Counted from the first letter of the stretch, positions 36,806-45,142 are shown. The stretch: 50,836 bases of DNA from Polaromonas sp. (GCA_013298815.1 JAAFJF010000019.1:1-50836); one strand, 5' to 3'. The notes: a model not told the origin generated them from the sequence alone. Made by a program: numbers and translations.

Positions 36806-37972
36806 ATGAAAAAACTGTCGCTGTTTATAAAATTAATAACTGCTGCTGTTGCATCGACTGCAATGCTAGGCTTTGCACAAAATGCGAATCCTGTGTCAGA
36901 AATCTTTGCCAAAGACATGCGTGAAGAAATTGTTCGCATTGATGTGACGGTGAAAGATTTATATAACAAACAGGAAACTAAACCAGTACCTATCACCATC
37001 TACCGCCCCAAGGGTGATGGACCATTCCCATTAGTTGTGTTTAATCATGGTCGCGCAGTGACTGATAAACGGGCAGCGCAAGGTCGATCGCGGCCCGAAC
37101 ATCTGGCGCGCTATTTTGTCGAAAAAGGATTTGTGGTGTTCGCGCCAACTCGGATTGGCTATTGGGAAACTTATGGCGGATTTGACCCTGAAGATAGCGG
37201 GAACTGTTCGAATATGCGTGTTGAGCCTATGTCCACAGTTGCGTCTGATCAAGTAATTGCGAGCGTTGAATATGCCAGAACTCTGCCATACATTGATGCG
37301 TCTCGCTGGATAGTTGCGGGGCAATCTGTCGGTGGATTGACGACAGTAGCTACCGTAGGAAGAAATCCAAAAGGTCTGATTGGGGGCATCAACTTCGCAG
37401 GTGGTACTGGGGGCAATCCAGACAGAACGCCAGGAAATCCGTGTGGGGTGGCGCAAATTGCAAGTTATTGGGGCACTATTGCAAAATCATCAACCGTTTC
37501 GATGTTGTGGTTGTATTGGCAAAATGACAAATTTGGGGGAGAAAAGCATCCTAAAAATTGGCACGAAAAATGGCTAGACAATGGTGGGAGAGCTGAGTTC
37601 ACGATGTTTCCTGCGGTCGGTGAAGATGGTCATGGCGGTTTGAATACAGATATGAATTCATGGTTGCCTGTCGTTGATGCTTATTTAAACAAATTAGGTT
37701 TTAACAAAAGCGCCATCATAGGTAAGCCTCAAAAAAGTGATTTCGCAGACATCAATGATTTGAACAAAATTCCTATCAGCGATCGAGCAAAAGAAAATAA
37801 CTATGCAAAATTTTTAACTTCTAAATCACCACGAGCTTTTGCGATAGGCGACAGTGGTGCTACTGGATATGCATTTGGAGACTATGCAACTGGCAAAGCC
37901 ATAGGATTTTGTCAACGGAGTGGTCAACTTTGTAAGTTGTATGCAGTTGATGACGATGTTGTTTGGCGTTAA
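36806..37972 (+). CDS. Secreted alpha/beta hydrolase with C-terminal extension
   Basis: A 388-residue alpha/beta hydrolase of the dienelactone-hydrolase type, exported by a signal peptide (KLSLFIKLITAAVASTAMLGFA|Q). The nucleophile is S174 in GQSVGG, the oxyanion region VFNHGRAV, likely acid in YWQNDK and His in EDGHGG. The last 50 residues (FAIGDSGATGYAFGDYATGKAIGFCQ...CKLYAVDDDVVW) form a separate small module with two Cys that I have seen appended to other secreted hydrolases. The substrate is unknown. The gene is AT-rich: 18 of 60 bases are G or C in the row 37681-37740, unlike its neighbours, which suggests different ancestry. Confidence 0.8.
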   Translation: MKKLSLFIKLITAAVASTAMLGFAQNANPVSEIFAKDMREEIVRIDVTVKDLYNKQETKPVPITIYRPKGDGPFPLVVFNHGRAVTDKRAAQGRSRPEHLARYFVEKGFVVFAPTRIGYWETYGGFDPEDSGNCSNMRVEPMSTVASDQVIASVEYARTLPYIDASRWIVAGQSVGGLTTVATVGRNPKGLIGGINFAGGTGGNPDRTPGNPCGVAQIASYWGTIAKSSTVSMLWLYWQNDKFGGEKHPKNWHEKWLDNGGRAEFTMFPAVGEDGHGGLNTDMNSWLPVVDAYLNKLGFNKSAIIGKPQKSDFADINDLNKIPISDRAKENNYAKFLTSKSPRAFAIGDSGATGYAFGDYATGKAIGFCQRSGQLCKLYAVDDDVVWR

Positions 37973-37995
37973 GAGCTAAACGAAAGGCTTAAAGC

Positions 37996-38685
37996 ATGGA
38001 TAACATATTTCAGTTTCTGCAAAATGCCATCGGTACTGGTAGTCATGTTCTTGCTTCGAACACCAAAACCATGGATATGGCACAGTTGTTGGCGCTGGCT
38101 GCTGCGTTAGGCTGGGCGAGTGGAATCCGTTTGTACTTGGTGGTTTTTATCACAGGGCTAGCGGGCATGTTGGGATGGCTGCCGTTGCCTTCAGGCTTAC
38201 ATGTGTTGCAGCATCCAGCCATGTTGGCAGGCAGTGGGTTTATGCTGTTCGTAGAGTTTTTTGCTGACAAAATTCCGGGTGTCGACTCTTTGTGGGACAT
38301 GGTGCATTCGGTCATTCGTGTGCCCGCTGGCGCTGCACTGGCTGCGGGTGTGTTTGGGGCGGACAGTGCCACCATGGGTTCAGTCGCAGGCTTGCTGGGT
38401 GGTGCATTGGCTGCTACGTCGTTTGCGACCAAAGCCAGCACGCGCGCTGCGGTCAATACATCGCCCGAACCATTTAGCAATATCGCAGTGAGCTTGGTGG
38501 AAGACGGCGCGGTGATGGGCATGATGTGGTTGGCGACGAATCATCCTGTCACCTTTGGCATCACCTTGGCCATCGTTTTGGTTTTGAGTATTTGGTTATT
38601 GGTGATTTTGGTGAAATATCTGAATGCCATCTGGCGAAAGCTGAGCGGATGGTTTAGTAATGATGATTTGGCATTAACGCCGTGA
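37996..38685 (+). CDS. DUF4126 membrane protein
   Basis: Integral membrane protein of 229 residues with several spans (LLALAAALGWASGIRLYLVVFITGLAGML, FMLFVEFFADKIPGVDSLWD, GSVAGLLGGALAATSF, FGITLAIVLVLSIWLLVILV). The GIRLY, FADKIPGVDSLWD and SLVEDG motifs fit DUF4126. An alternative start at 38071 (MDMAQLLAL) would remove a 25-residue leader. Function unknown. Confidence 0.8.
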   Translation: MDNIFQFLQNAIGTGSHVLASNTKTMDMAQLLALAAALGWASGIRLYLVVFITGLAGMLGWLPLPSGLHVLQHPAMLAGSGFMLFVEFFADKIPGVDSLWDMVHSVIRVPAGAALAAGVFGADSATMGSVAGLLGGALAATSFATKASTRAAVNTSPEPFSNIAVSLVEDGAVMGMMWLATNHPVTFGITLAIVLVLSIWLLVILVKYLNAIWRKLSGWFSNDDLALTP

Positions 38686-38723
38686 TTTCGCCGTAAAAAA
38701 ATTCGCTGTGAGTATTAATAAAC

Positions 38724-40760
38724 ATGTTTAAAAAAATCCTGATAGCCAACCGTGGCGAAATCGCATGCCGAGTTGCCGCTACGTGCGCCAGACTAGGTAT
38801 TAAAACCGTCGCGGTGTATTCAGACGCGGATGCACACGCCAAACATGTGGCAAGTTGCGATGAGGCTGTGTACATTGGTGCCAGTTCGCCCAAAGAAAGC
38901 TATCTGCGCTGGGAGAAAATCATTGAAACCGCATTGGCCACGGGAGCGCAAGCGATTCACCCTGGATATGGATTTTTGAGTGAAAACGACGCTTTTGCGA
39001 CTGCTTGTCAAGCTGCTGGATTGGTCTTTATTGGACCACCCGCAAGTGCGATTCAAGCCATGGGGCTGAAAGCGGAATCCAAGCAATTGATGGAAAAAGC
39101 GGGCGTGCCCTTGGTGCCAGGCTACCACGGCGCTAACCAAGAACCTGCATTTTTGCAGGGTCAGGCCGATAGCATGGGTTACCCCGTCCTCATCAAAGCC
39201 AGTGCAGGCGGTGGTGGTAAAGGGATGAGGATTGTTGACAAGTCGGAAGATTTTGCGGCGGCTTTGGTTTCCTGCAAGCGTGAGGCCATCAATAGTTTTG
39301 GTGACGATGCCGTGCTGATAGAAAAGTATGTGCAACGCCCACGGCATATTGAAATCCAAGTATTTGGCGACACACAGGGCAACTATGTGTATTTGTTTGA
39401 GCGCGATTGCTCCGTACAACGCCGTCATCAAAAAGTGCTGGAAGAAGCGCCTGCGCCGGGCTTGTCTGAAGCGATGCGCCAGCAAATGGGCGCTACAGCC
39501 GTTGCGGCTGCACGCGCCGTGGACTATGTGGGCGCGGGTACGGTGGAATTCATCGTTGAGCAGCAGCCCAACGGTGACATGAATTTCTTTTTCATGGAGA
39601 TGAATACGCGCTTGCAGGTTGAGCATCCGGTTACTGAAGCAATTACGGGCTTGGATCTGGTGGAGTGGCAACTTCTCGTCGCCAGTGGTGAACCTTTGCC
39701 TCTCAAGCAAGAACAGCTGTGCATTACCGGCCACGCCATAGAAGCGCGGATTTGCGCGGAAAATCCCGATAACCAGTTTTTGCCAGCCACAGGGCAGTTG
39801 AAGGTGTATGGCTTGCCTGAGCACGTCACTTTTGAGCGAACCGCTGGTGGAAGCACAGCTGTCAATGTGCGTATTGACTCAGGTGTGCGTGAAGGCGATA
39901 CCATTTCCCCGTATTACGATTCCATGATCGCCAAGCTGATCGTGCATGGTGCAACCCGTGAGCAGGCTCTGGCACGTATGGATGAAGCCTTGTCAAAGAC
40001 GCATATTGTGGGTTTGAACACCAATGTGCAGTTTTTACGCTACGTGGTGCGCAGTGATTCTTTTGCGCAGGCGAATTTGGATACGGGCTTGATCCCACGC
40101 GAAGAGGCGGCGCTGTTTGACCAAGAACCTGTGGGTGCTGCATGGGCGGTTGCCGCCGCGGTGGTGCATACCTTGCACGCGGAACGTGCCCAAGCCGATT
40201 CAAACCAGTCCGTTTGGACTGATCCTTGGGCAAAGCGTGACGGCTGGCAGTCGCATGGTATCCGTGCAAGAGTGTTTGAGTTTGAGTTCCATGGTGAAAA
40301 AGTCGCTGCACAATTGCGCTATCTGCATGACGGTGCATTGCAACTGTCGGTGGATGACACTTCAGGCGCTTTAAGCTATTCATACGGCGATGCTGGTCTT
40401 GACATCAGTTTCGCTCAGCATCGCATCATTGCTAAAACATACAAAAATAGCGATGTAGTCAGCATATTTACAGCCAAAGGTGCTGCGCAAATAATAGCAA
40501 TTGATTTATTAGAACATGCAAGAGAAACCCATGAGGAAGGCGGCCGCTTAACTGCACCTATGCCGGGTAAAGTGGTGTCGTTCTCGGTTAAAGCGGGTGA
40601 TAAGGTCGTGAAAGGGCAGGCGCTGGCAGTCATGGATGCGATGAAGATGGAGCACACGATTGCATCGCCAACCGATGGGGTTGTGCAAGAAGTGCTCTAT
40701 CAGCCTGGTGATCAGGTCGTTGAGGGTGCGGAATTGTTGAAATTAGGAGTAGCAGTATGA
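38724..40760 (+). CDS. liuD: Methylcrotonyl-CoA carboxylase, biotin-containing subunit
   Basis: Alpha subunit of methylcrotonyl-CoA carboxylase, 678 residues: biotin carboxylase domain (FKKILIANRGEIACRV at the N-terminus, ATP-grasp with KASAGGGGKGMRIV near residue 158, FFMEMNTRLQVEHPVTE), a middle BT linker domain, and a biotinyl domain with K641 in AMDAMKMEH. It uses bicarbonate and ATP to carboxylate biotin for LiuB. The BT region near residues 570-585 contains a possible decayed copy of the dispersed repeat. It overlaps liuE by 4 bases. Confidence 0.95.
   Translation: MFKKILIANRGEIACRVAATCARLGIKTVAVYSDADAHAKHVASCDEAVYIGASSPKESYLRWEKIIETALATGAQAIHPGYGFLSENDAFATACQAAGLVFIGPPASAIQAMGLKAESKQLMEKAGVPLVPGYHGANQEPAFLQGQADSMGYPVLIKASAGGGGKGMRIVDKSEDFAAALVSCKREAINSFGDDAVLIEKYVQRPRHIEIQVFGDTQGNYVYLFERDCSVQRRHQKVLEEAPAPGLSEAMRQQMGATAVAAARAVDYVGAGTVEFIVEQQPNGDMNFFFMEMNTRLQVEHPVTEAITGLDLVEWQLLVASGEPLPLKQEQLCITGHAIEARICAENPDNQFLPATGQLKVYGLPEHVTFERTAGGSTAVNVRIDSGVREGDTISPYYDSMIAKLIVHGATREQALARMDEALSKTHIVGLNTNVQFLRYVVRSDSFAQANLDTGLIPREEAALFDQEPVGAAWAVAAAVVHTLHAERAQADSNQSVWTDPWAKRDGWQSHGIRARVFEFEFHGEKVAAQLRYLHDGALQLSVDDTSGALSYSYGDAGLDISFAQHRIIAKTYKNSDVVSIFTAKGAAQIIAIDLLEHARETHEEGGRLTAPMPGKVVSFSVKAGDKVVKGQALAVMDAMKMEHTIASPTDGVVQEVLYQPGDQVVEGAELLKLGVAV
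40431..40475 (-). repeat. Possible degenerate dispersed repeat, copy K, in liuD
   Basis: AATAGCGATGTAGTCAGCAT, followed by ATTTACAGCC, parallels the copy B order AATAGC-TACTTAGGCAG-TAAATACGCC with several substitutions and a 2-base insertion; a poor core lies upstream (GCTAAAAC...). It is in the linker between the biotin carboxylase and biotinyl domains. Chance similarity in AT-rich linker codons is possible. Confidence 0.3.
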
Positions 40761-41677
40761 CTCTGCCAAATTACGTGAAGATCGTTGAAGTTGGCCCTCG
40801 CGATGGTTTGCAAAATGAAAAGCAAACGGTACCGGCGGATGTGAAAATTGAATTGGTGCATCGTTTACAAGCTGCGGGTTTGACTGAAATTGAGGTGACC
40901 AGCTATGTATCCCCCAAATGGGTGCCGCAGATGGCTGACAACGCTGCTGTGATGGCAGGTATCAAGCGTAAAAACATCGTTAGATATTCTGTTTTAACAC
41001 CAAATCTACAGGGTTTTAATGCTGCTGTTGCTGCTGACAAAGAACTATGGCCACAAGAAATCGTGGTGTTTGCAGCGGCGAGTGAAGCATTTAGTCAAAA
41101 GAACATCAACTGCAGCATTGAAGAAAGTATCGAGCGCTTTCGCCCCGTGGTCGCAGCGGCCAAAGAAAGACATATTTCAGTACGTGGCGCTATTTCGTGC
41201 GCTGTGGGTTGCCCGTATGAGGGCGATGTAGCACCTGAACAAGTCACCAAAGTAGCCGCGCTGATGAAATCCATTGGCGTACAGCATGTCGGTGTGGCTG
41301 ACACGATTGGCGTGGGCACGCCTATAAAAGTTCAGCGTGCCATTCAAGCTGCGTTACAAGTTTATGACATCAACGCTGTATCGGGTCATTTCCATGACAC
41401 GTATGGACAAGCTTTGAGCAATACCTTGCGCTGTTTGGAAATGGGTGTTTGGCAGTTTGATACCTCTATTGCAGGACTAGGTGGCTGTCCGTATGCCAAA
41501 GGCGCTACAGGAAATGTAGCAACTGAAGACGTGGTTTATATGTTGCATGGCATGGGGATTGACACGGGCATTGATTTGGATAAATTGATTGACGCAGGCC
41601 ATTTCATCAGCGATTATTTGCAACGACCTACCAATTCGCGTGCTGCAAAGGCACTTTTTAATAAGCGCTCTGCCTGA
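40757..41677 (+). CDS. liuE: Hydroxymethylglutaryl-CoA lyase
   Basis: Cleaves 3-hydroxy-3-methylglutaryl-CoA to acetoacetate and acetyl-CoA, the last specific step of leucine breakdown; 306 residues. TIM-barrel motifs are VGPRDGLQNEKQ at the N-terminus, SYVSPKWVPQMAD, the metal-binding His pair in VSGHFHDTYG, and the catalytic Cys loop LGGCPYAKGATGNVATEDVVYML. It is coupled to liuD by ATGA and to the next gene by a 1-base overlap (TGATG). 3-methylglutaconyl-CoA hydratase (liuC), which makes its substrate, is not in the window. Confidence 0.96.
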   Translation: MTLPNYVKIVEVGPRDGLQNEKQTVPADVKIELVHRLQAAGLTEIEVTSYVSPKWVPQMADNAAVMAGIKRKNIVRYSVLTPNLQGFNAAVAADKELWPQEIVVFAAASEAFSQKNINCSIEESIERFRPVVAAAKERHISVRGAISCAVGCPYEGDVAPEQVTKVAALMKSIGVQHVGVADTIGVGTPIKVQRAIQAALQVYDINAVSGHFHDTYGQALSNTLRCLEMGVWQFDTSIAGLGGCPYAKGATGNVATEDVVYMLHGMGIDTGIDLDKLIDAGHFISDYLQRPTNSRAAKALFNKRSA

Positions 41678-42180
41678 TGTGCGGCGCTGAACTTACTAAA
41701 TTGCCCGACGGTGTGCAACGGGTAGCTGCATTTCTGCAAGCGTCTGGGTATTCGCAAACGCCAAGCATGCTCCAAGTGGCCGCGCGAACAGCTCAGCAAG
41801 CTGCTGATGCTTTGGGCGTTGAACTGGGGCAGATTGCAAAGAGCATTATTTTTAAGCGCAAATCTGACGATGTTGCTGTTTTAGTTATCACCTCAGGCGA
41901 TAAACGTGTGGATGAAGCCAAAGTTCAAGCTCTGGTTTGTTCAGATGGTAGCAAATTAGGTCGCGCAGACGCTGATTTTGTTAAACTCAAAACGGGGTTT
42001 GCTATTGGTGGCGTGGCACCAGTAGCGCATCTGACCGAGCCTGTAACTTTGTTGGACAAAGAGCTTTTCCGATTTGAAACAGTTTGGGCTGCAGCTGGCC
42101 ATCCAAATGCCGTGTTTGAAGTGACTCCGCAAGGTTTGCAATTGCTAGCGCAAGCACCCGTTGTCGATGTCGTGGTATGA
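41677..42180 (+). CDS. YbaK/EbsC-family aminoacyl-tRNA deacylase
   Basis: A 167-residue protein of the YbaK/ProX editing family, which hydrolyses mischarged aminoacyl-tRNA such as Cys-tRNA(Pro). Family features are AKSIIFKRKSDDVAVLVITSGDKRVD, the invariant Lys in KLGRADADFVKLKTGFAIGGVAPVAHL, and VWAAAGHPNAVFEVTPQGL. The start codon overlaps the liuE stop by one base, so expression with the leucine genes is likely although the function is unrelated. The exact tRNA substrate is not decided by sequence. Confidence 0.85.
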   Translation: MCGAELTKLPDGVQRVAAFLQASGYSQTPSMLQVAARTAQQAADALGVELGQIAKSIIFKRKSDDVAVLVITSGDKRVDEAKVQALVCSDGSKLGRADADFVKLKTGFAIGGVAPVAHLTEPVTLLDKELFRFETVWAAAGHPNAVFEVTPQGLQLLAQAPVVDVVV

Positions 42181-42181
42181 C

Positions 42182-42212
42182 TTTTGTAGCAGCTTAGGCA
42201 GAAAATACAAGG
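42182..42212 (-). repeat. Dispersed repeat, partial copy E
   Basis: GTAGCAGCTTAGGCAGAAAA, then TACAAGG, matches the right two thirds of copy B (TAGCTACTTAGGCAGTAAATAC) with a lost core. It starts 2 bases after the YbaK-type stop codon and lies in the 57-base gap to the DUF1289 gene. Confidence 0.55.
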
Positions 42213-42237
42213 TCTGCAGCTTTATTTTATATATTTT

Positions 42238-42453
42238 ATGAATGTTCCATCACCCTGCACGTCAGTATGCAAAATGGATGCTAATTCCGATTTGTGTGTG
42301 GGTTGCTTGCGGACGATGGACGAGATCATTGGTTGGAGCTCGGCTTCGAACGAGGCTAAAAACCAGGTTTTGACTTTGATTGCGGTGCGCAAAAATAAGG
42401 CTATGGCTTCCAATTCGGATTTCACTTCTAACCAAATGGACAAAAGACCGTGA
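42238..42453 (+). CDS. DUF1289 small Cys-rich protein
   Basis: A 71-residue protein with the DUF1289 pattern SPCTSVCKMDANSDLCVGCLRTMDEIIGW; four cysteines suggest Fe-S or zinc binding. The C-terminal half is a short helical extension. It overlaps the next gene by 4 bases (GTGA). Function unknown. Confidence 0.85.
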   Translation: MNVPSPCTSVCKMDANSDLCVGCLRTMDEIIGWSSASNEAKNQVLTLIAVRKNKAMASNSDFTSNQMDKRP

Positions 42454-43088
42454 AACACATCACTTTTTACTTCGACGTCATTTCGCCTTACGCCTACTTG
42501 GCGTTTGAGCAACTGCCAGTAGCTTTGCAGGGTCTTAGTTATGAAGTGACTTATACGCCCGTGCTGTTTGCCGGCTTGCTAAAACACCATGGACAGCTGG
42601 GGCCGGCAGAAATTGCGCCCAAACGTGAATGGACGTATCGGCAGGTGCAGTGGCTGGCGCATGAACTAGATATTGAATTGCAATTACCAGCTGCACATCC
42701 TTTCAATCCTTTGTCGCTGATGCGCTTGGCCGTGGCTGCTGGACAGGCGGGCCTGCCTAATCGATATATTGCACAGAGGCTGTTGCGTCATGTCTGGCTA
42801 GGCGGGTTAGATGCAGCAGATGAGCAACGCTTGGAAGCGCTCAAAAAGGATTTGAAGCTTACAGCAGAGCCACATTCAATAGAGATCAAAGGATTGCTTA
42901 AAGCCCACACTGATAGAGCCATCGAACAAGGTGTTTTTGGTGTTCCAACTTTAGAAGTTGAAGGCAAGCTTTTTTTTGGATTGGATGCTTTGCCTATGCT
43001 GGCAGCGTATCTAAAAAAAGATGCCTACTTTGATGACGATTCTTGGGATAGCGTTCTAGAAGTGCCTGTTGGTGTATCCCGTCGTTAA
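42450..43088 (+). CDS. 2-hydroxychromene-2-carboxylate isomerase-like protein (DsbA fold)
   Basis: A 212-residue kappa-class GST/DsbA-fold protein. KHITFYFDVISPYAYLAFEQL with the catalytic-type Ser, the cis-Pro segment GVFGVPTLEVEGKLFFGLDAL, and a helical insert match the HCCA-isomerase family. In aromatic degraders these isomerise naphthalene-pathway intermediates, but no such genes are near, so the true substrate (perhaps a glutathione conjugate) is unknown. GTG start overlaps the DUF1289 stop. Confidence 0.85.
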   Translation: MKHITFYFDVISPYAYLAFEQLPVALQGLSYEVTYTPVLFAGLLKHHGQLGPAEIAPKREWTYRQVQWLAHELDIELQLPAAHPFNPLSLMRLAVAAGQAGLPNRYIAQRLLRHVWLGGLDAADEQRLEALKKDLKLTAEPHSIEIKGLLKAHTDRAIEQGVFGVPTLEVEGKLFFGLDALPMLAAYLKKDAYFDDDSWDSVLEVPVGVSRR

Positions 43089-43151
43089 AAGAAACTTTCA
43101 TGGATTAATGGCAAGTATTGTTAAAAAATCAAAAATAACTTTTAAATTTCA

Positions 43152-43163
43152 AGGGATAACCCT
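43152..43163 (+). promoter_or_regulatory. Inverted repeat AGGGATAACCCT upstream of the transporter
   Basis: Inverted repeat AGGG/CCCT around ATAA, in the 186-base gap before the MHS-family transporter, 111 bases ahead of its ATG. It could be an operator, but no known motif is assigned. Nothing else coding was seen in this gap. Confidence 0.25.
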
Positions 43164-43274
43164 AATGTTTACAAGACTTTTGTCACGCTTTGTCAGAATC
43201 CGGTCAGTCGCTTCGCAGATATTCAGGCATCACTTCAATCGAGGTGAGTTTATTTATCAATAGGAGACGCAAAT

Positions 43275-45062
43275 ATGGCAACAGCAATAGCGAACAAGCC
43301 CATGACTGCTGAGGAAAAGAAAGTTATCTTTGCCTCATCATTGGGTACGGTTTTTGAATGGTATGACTTTTACTTGTATGGCACTTTAGCGGTGATCATC
43401 GGTAACCAGTTTTTCTCTGCGCTCGACCCTGCGTCACGCACAATTTTCTCGTTGCTGGCGTTTGCAGCTGGCTTTATTGTTCGCCCATTTGGTGCGTTGA
43501 TCTTTGGTCGTTTGGGCGACATGATTGGTCGTAAATACACCTTTTTGGTGACGATTTTGATCATGGGTGTCTCAACGTTTATCGTAGGTTGCCTCCCGAA
43601 CTATGCTAGCATCGGCGTTGCTGCACCAGTCATTTTGATTGTATTGCGCATGTTGCAAGGCTTGGCGTTAGGTGGTGAGTATGGTGGTGCAGCTACGTAT
43701 GTGGCTGAGCACGCTCCTCAAGGTAAACGCGGCGCTTACACTGCATGGATTCAAACCACAGCAACTTTAGGCTTGTTTTTGAGCTTGATGGTGATTTTGG
43801 GCGTGCGTACTTCCATTGGCGAAGCAGCTTTTGCTGACTGGGGCTGGCGCATTCCTTTCTTGGTCTCTATTTTGTTGTTGGCTGTGTCTGTTTACATTCG
43901 TTTGAGCATGAATGAGTCACCAGCCTTCCAAAAAATGAAATCAGAAGGTAAAACCTCAAAAGCACCTTTGTCTGAGTCTTTCGGTCAATGGAAAAACTTG
44001 AAAATTGTTATCTTGGCTCTGGTTGGCTTGGTTGCTGGTCAAGCTGTGGTCTGGTACACAGGTCAGTTCTACGCTTTATTCTTCTTGACACAGGCTCTCA
44101 AAGTTGATGGTGCTACAGCAAATATTTTGGTGGCTATTTCTTTGATTATTGGCACACCATTCTTCATTGTATTTGGTGCTTTGTCTGACAAAATCGGACG
44201 TAAACCGATCATCATGGCTGGTTGCTTGCTTGGTGCATTGACGTTTTTCCCGGTATTTAAGGCATTGACTGAGTACGCAAATCCTGATTTGGCTGCTGCA
44301 CAAGCTAAAAACAAAGTGACAGTAACTTCTGATCCTGCTGAATGCTCATTCCAGTTCAACCCAACAGGTACTGTCAAGTTCACTAGCTCATGCGACGTTG
44401 CAAAACAAAAACTGTCTGCTGGTTCTGTGAGCTATGACAATGTGATTGCACCTGCTGGCACACAAGCGTCTATCAAAGTTGGCGAAACAGTTATTAACAG
44501 CTTTGACTCAACAAAAATCAGCGATGCAGACATCACAGCAGCAAAAGAAGCAGCAACAAAGAAAGTTGCAGACTTAACAGCTGCTGCAGCTAAGCCTGAA
44601 GATTTGAAGAAAGCTACTGATGCGTTAGCAGCTTTTGACAAAGATGCTAAGGGTGCGACTGCCAAAGCTAAAGAAGCTACTATGACTGCAGGTTTGTCAG
44701 CAGCGCTAAAAGCTGCTGGCTATCCAGCAAAAGCTGACCCAACTAAAGTCAACAAACCAATGATCGTATTGATTTTGACCTACTTGGTACTTTTAGTGAC
44801 CATGGTTTATGGCCCAATCGCAGCTATGTTGGTTGAGTTGTTCCCAACTCGTATCCGATACACATCTATGAGCTTGCCGTACCACATTGGTAACGGTTGG
44901 TTCGGTGGCTTGTTACCAACGACAGCTTTTGCTATCGTGGCGCAAACCGGTAACATGTACAACGGCCTGTGGTATCCAATCATCATTGCTGGTGCAACGT
45001 TTGTGATTGGTATGCTTTTCGTTAAAGAAACGAAAGATGTAGATATCTACGCAGACGATTAA
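43275..45062 (+). CDS. MHS-family MFS transporter with large loop insertion
   Basis: Proton-coupled major facilitator of the metabolite:H+ symporter family, 595 residues against the usual 430-450. The N-terminal signature ASSLGTVFEWYDFYLYG and the loop FGRLGDMIGRKYT are typical, as is ALSDKIGRKPIIM in the second half. After the eighth or so span there is an insertion of about 150 residues (around residues 335-490) before TYLVLLVTMVYGPIAAMLVELFP. The insertion holds two Cys (AECSFQF, SSCDVAK) followed by an Ala/Lys-rich helical stretch. AGGAG precedes the ATG. The substrate is likely a carboxylate but unknown. A strong terminator follows. Confidence 0.88.
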   Translation: MATAIANKPMTAEEKKVIFASSLGTVFEWYDFYLYGTLAVIIGNQFFSALDPASRTIFSLLAFAAGFIVRPFGALIFGRLGDMIGRKYTFLVTILIMGVSTFIVGCLPNYASIGVAAPVILIVLRMLQGLALGGEYGGAATYVAEHAPQGKRGAYTAWIQTTATLGLFLSLMVILGVRTSIGEAAFADWGWRIPFLVSILLLAVSVYIRLSMNESPAFQKMKSEGKTSKAPLSESFGQWKNLKIVILALVGLVAGQAVVWYTGQFYALFFLTQALKVDGATANILVAISLIIGTPFFIVFGALSDKIGRKPIIMAGCLLGALTFFPVFKALTEYANPDLAAAQAKNKVTVTSDPAECSFQFNPTGTVKFTSSCDVAKQKLSAGSVSYDNVIAPAGTQASIKVGETVINSFDSTKISDADITAAKEAATKKVADLTAAAAKPEDLKKATDALAAFDKDAKGATAKAKEATMTAGLSAALKAAGYPAKADPTKVNKPMIVLILTYLVLLVTMVYGPIAAMLVELFPTRIRYTSMSLPYHIGNGWFGGLLPTTAFAIVAQTGNMYNGLWYPIIIAGATFVIGMLFVKETKDVDIYADD

Positions 45063-45118
45063 TTTGTCAAACGTAAGTCACGGATAAGAAGCTGCAGTTA
45101 CCCTACAGCTTCCTCCAG

Positions 45119-45142
45119 AGCCCTCTTCGGAGGGCTTTTTTT
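45119..45142 (+). terminator. Strong Rho-independent terminator after the transporter gene
   Basis: A perfect 7-bp stem AGCCCTC (45119-45125) / GAGGGCT (45130-45136) closes a TTCG tetraloop and runs into a T tract to 45142. This is the clearest intrinsic terminator in the window. Confidence 0.92.

Noticed and set aside
38820-39824. Minus-strand open frame of 334 residues opposite liuD
   Set aside because: It lies wholly within a secure gene on the + strand, has no recognisable domain, and is His/Cys/Arg-rich as expected from antisense of a coding frame.
43069-43263. 64-residue open frame before the MHS transporter
   Set aside because: It overlaps the end of the isomerase-like gene, has no good start or ribosome site, and consists of AT-rich sequence without any recognisable pattern.
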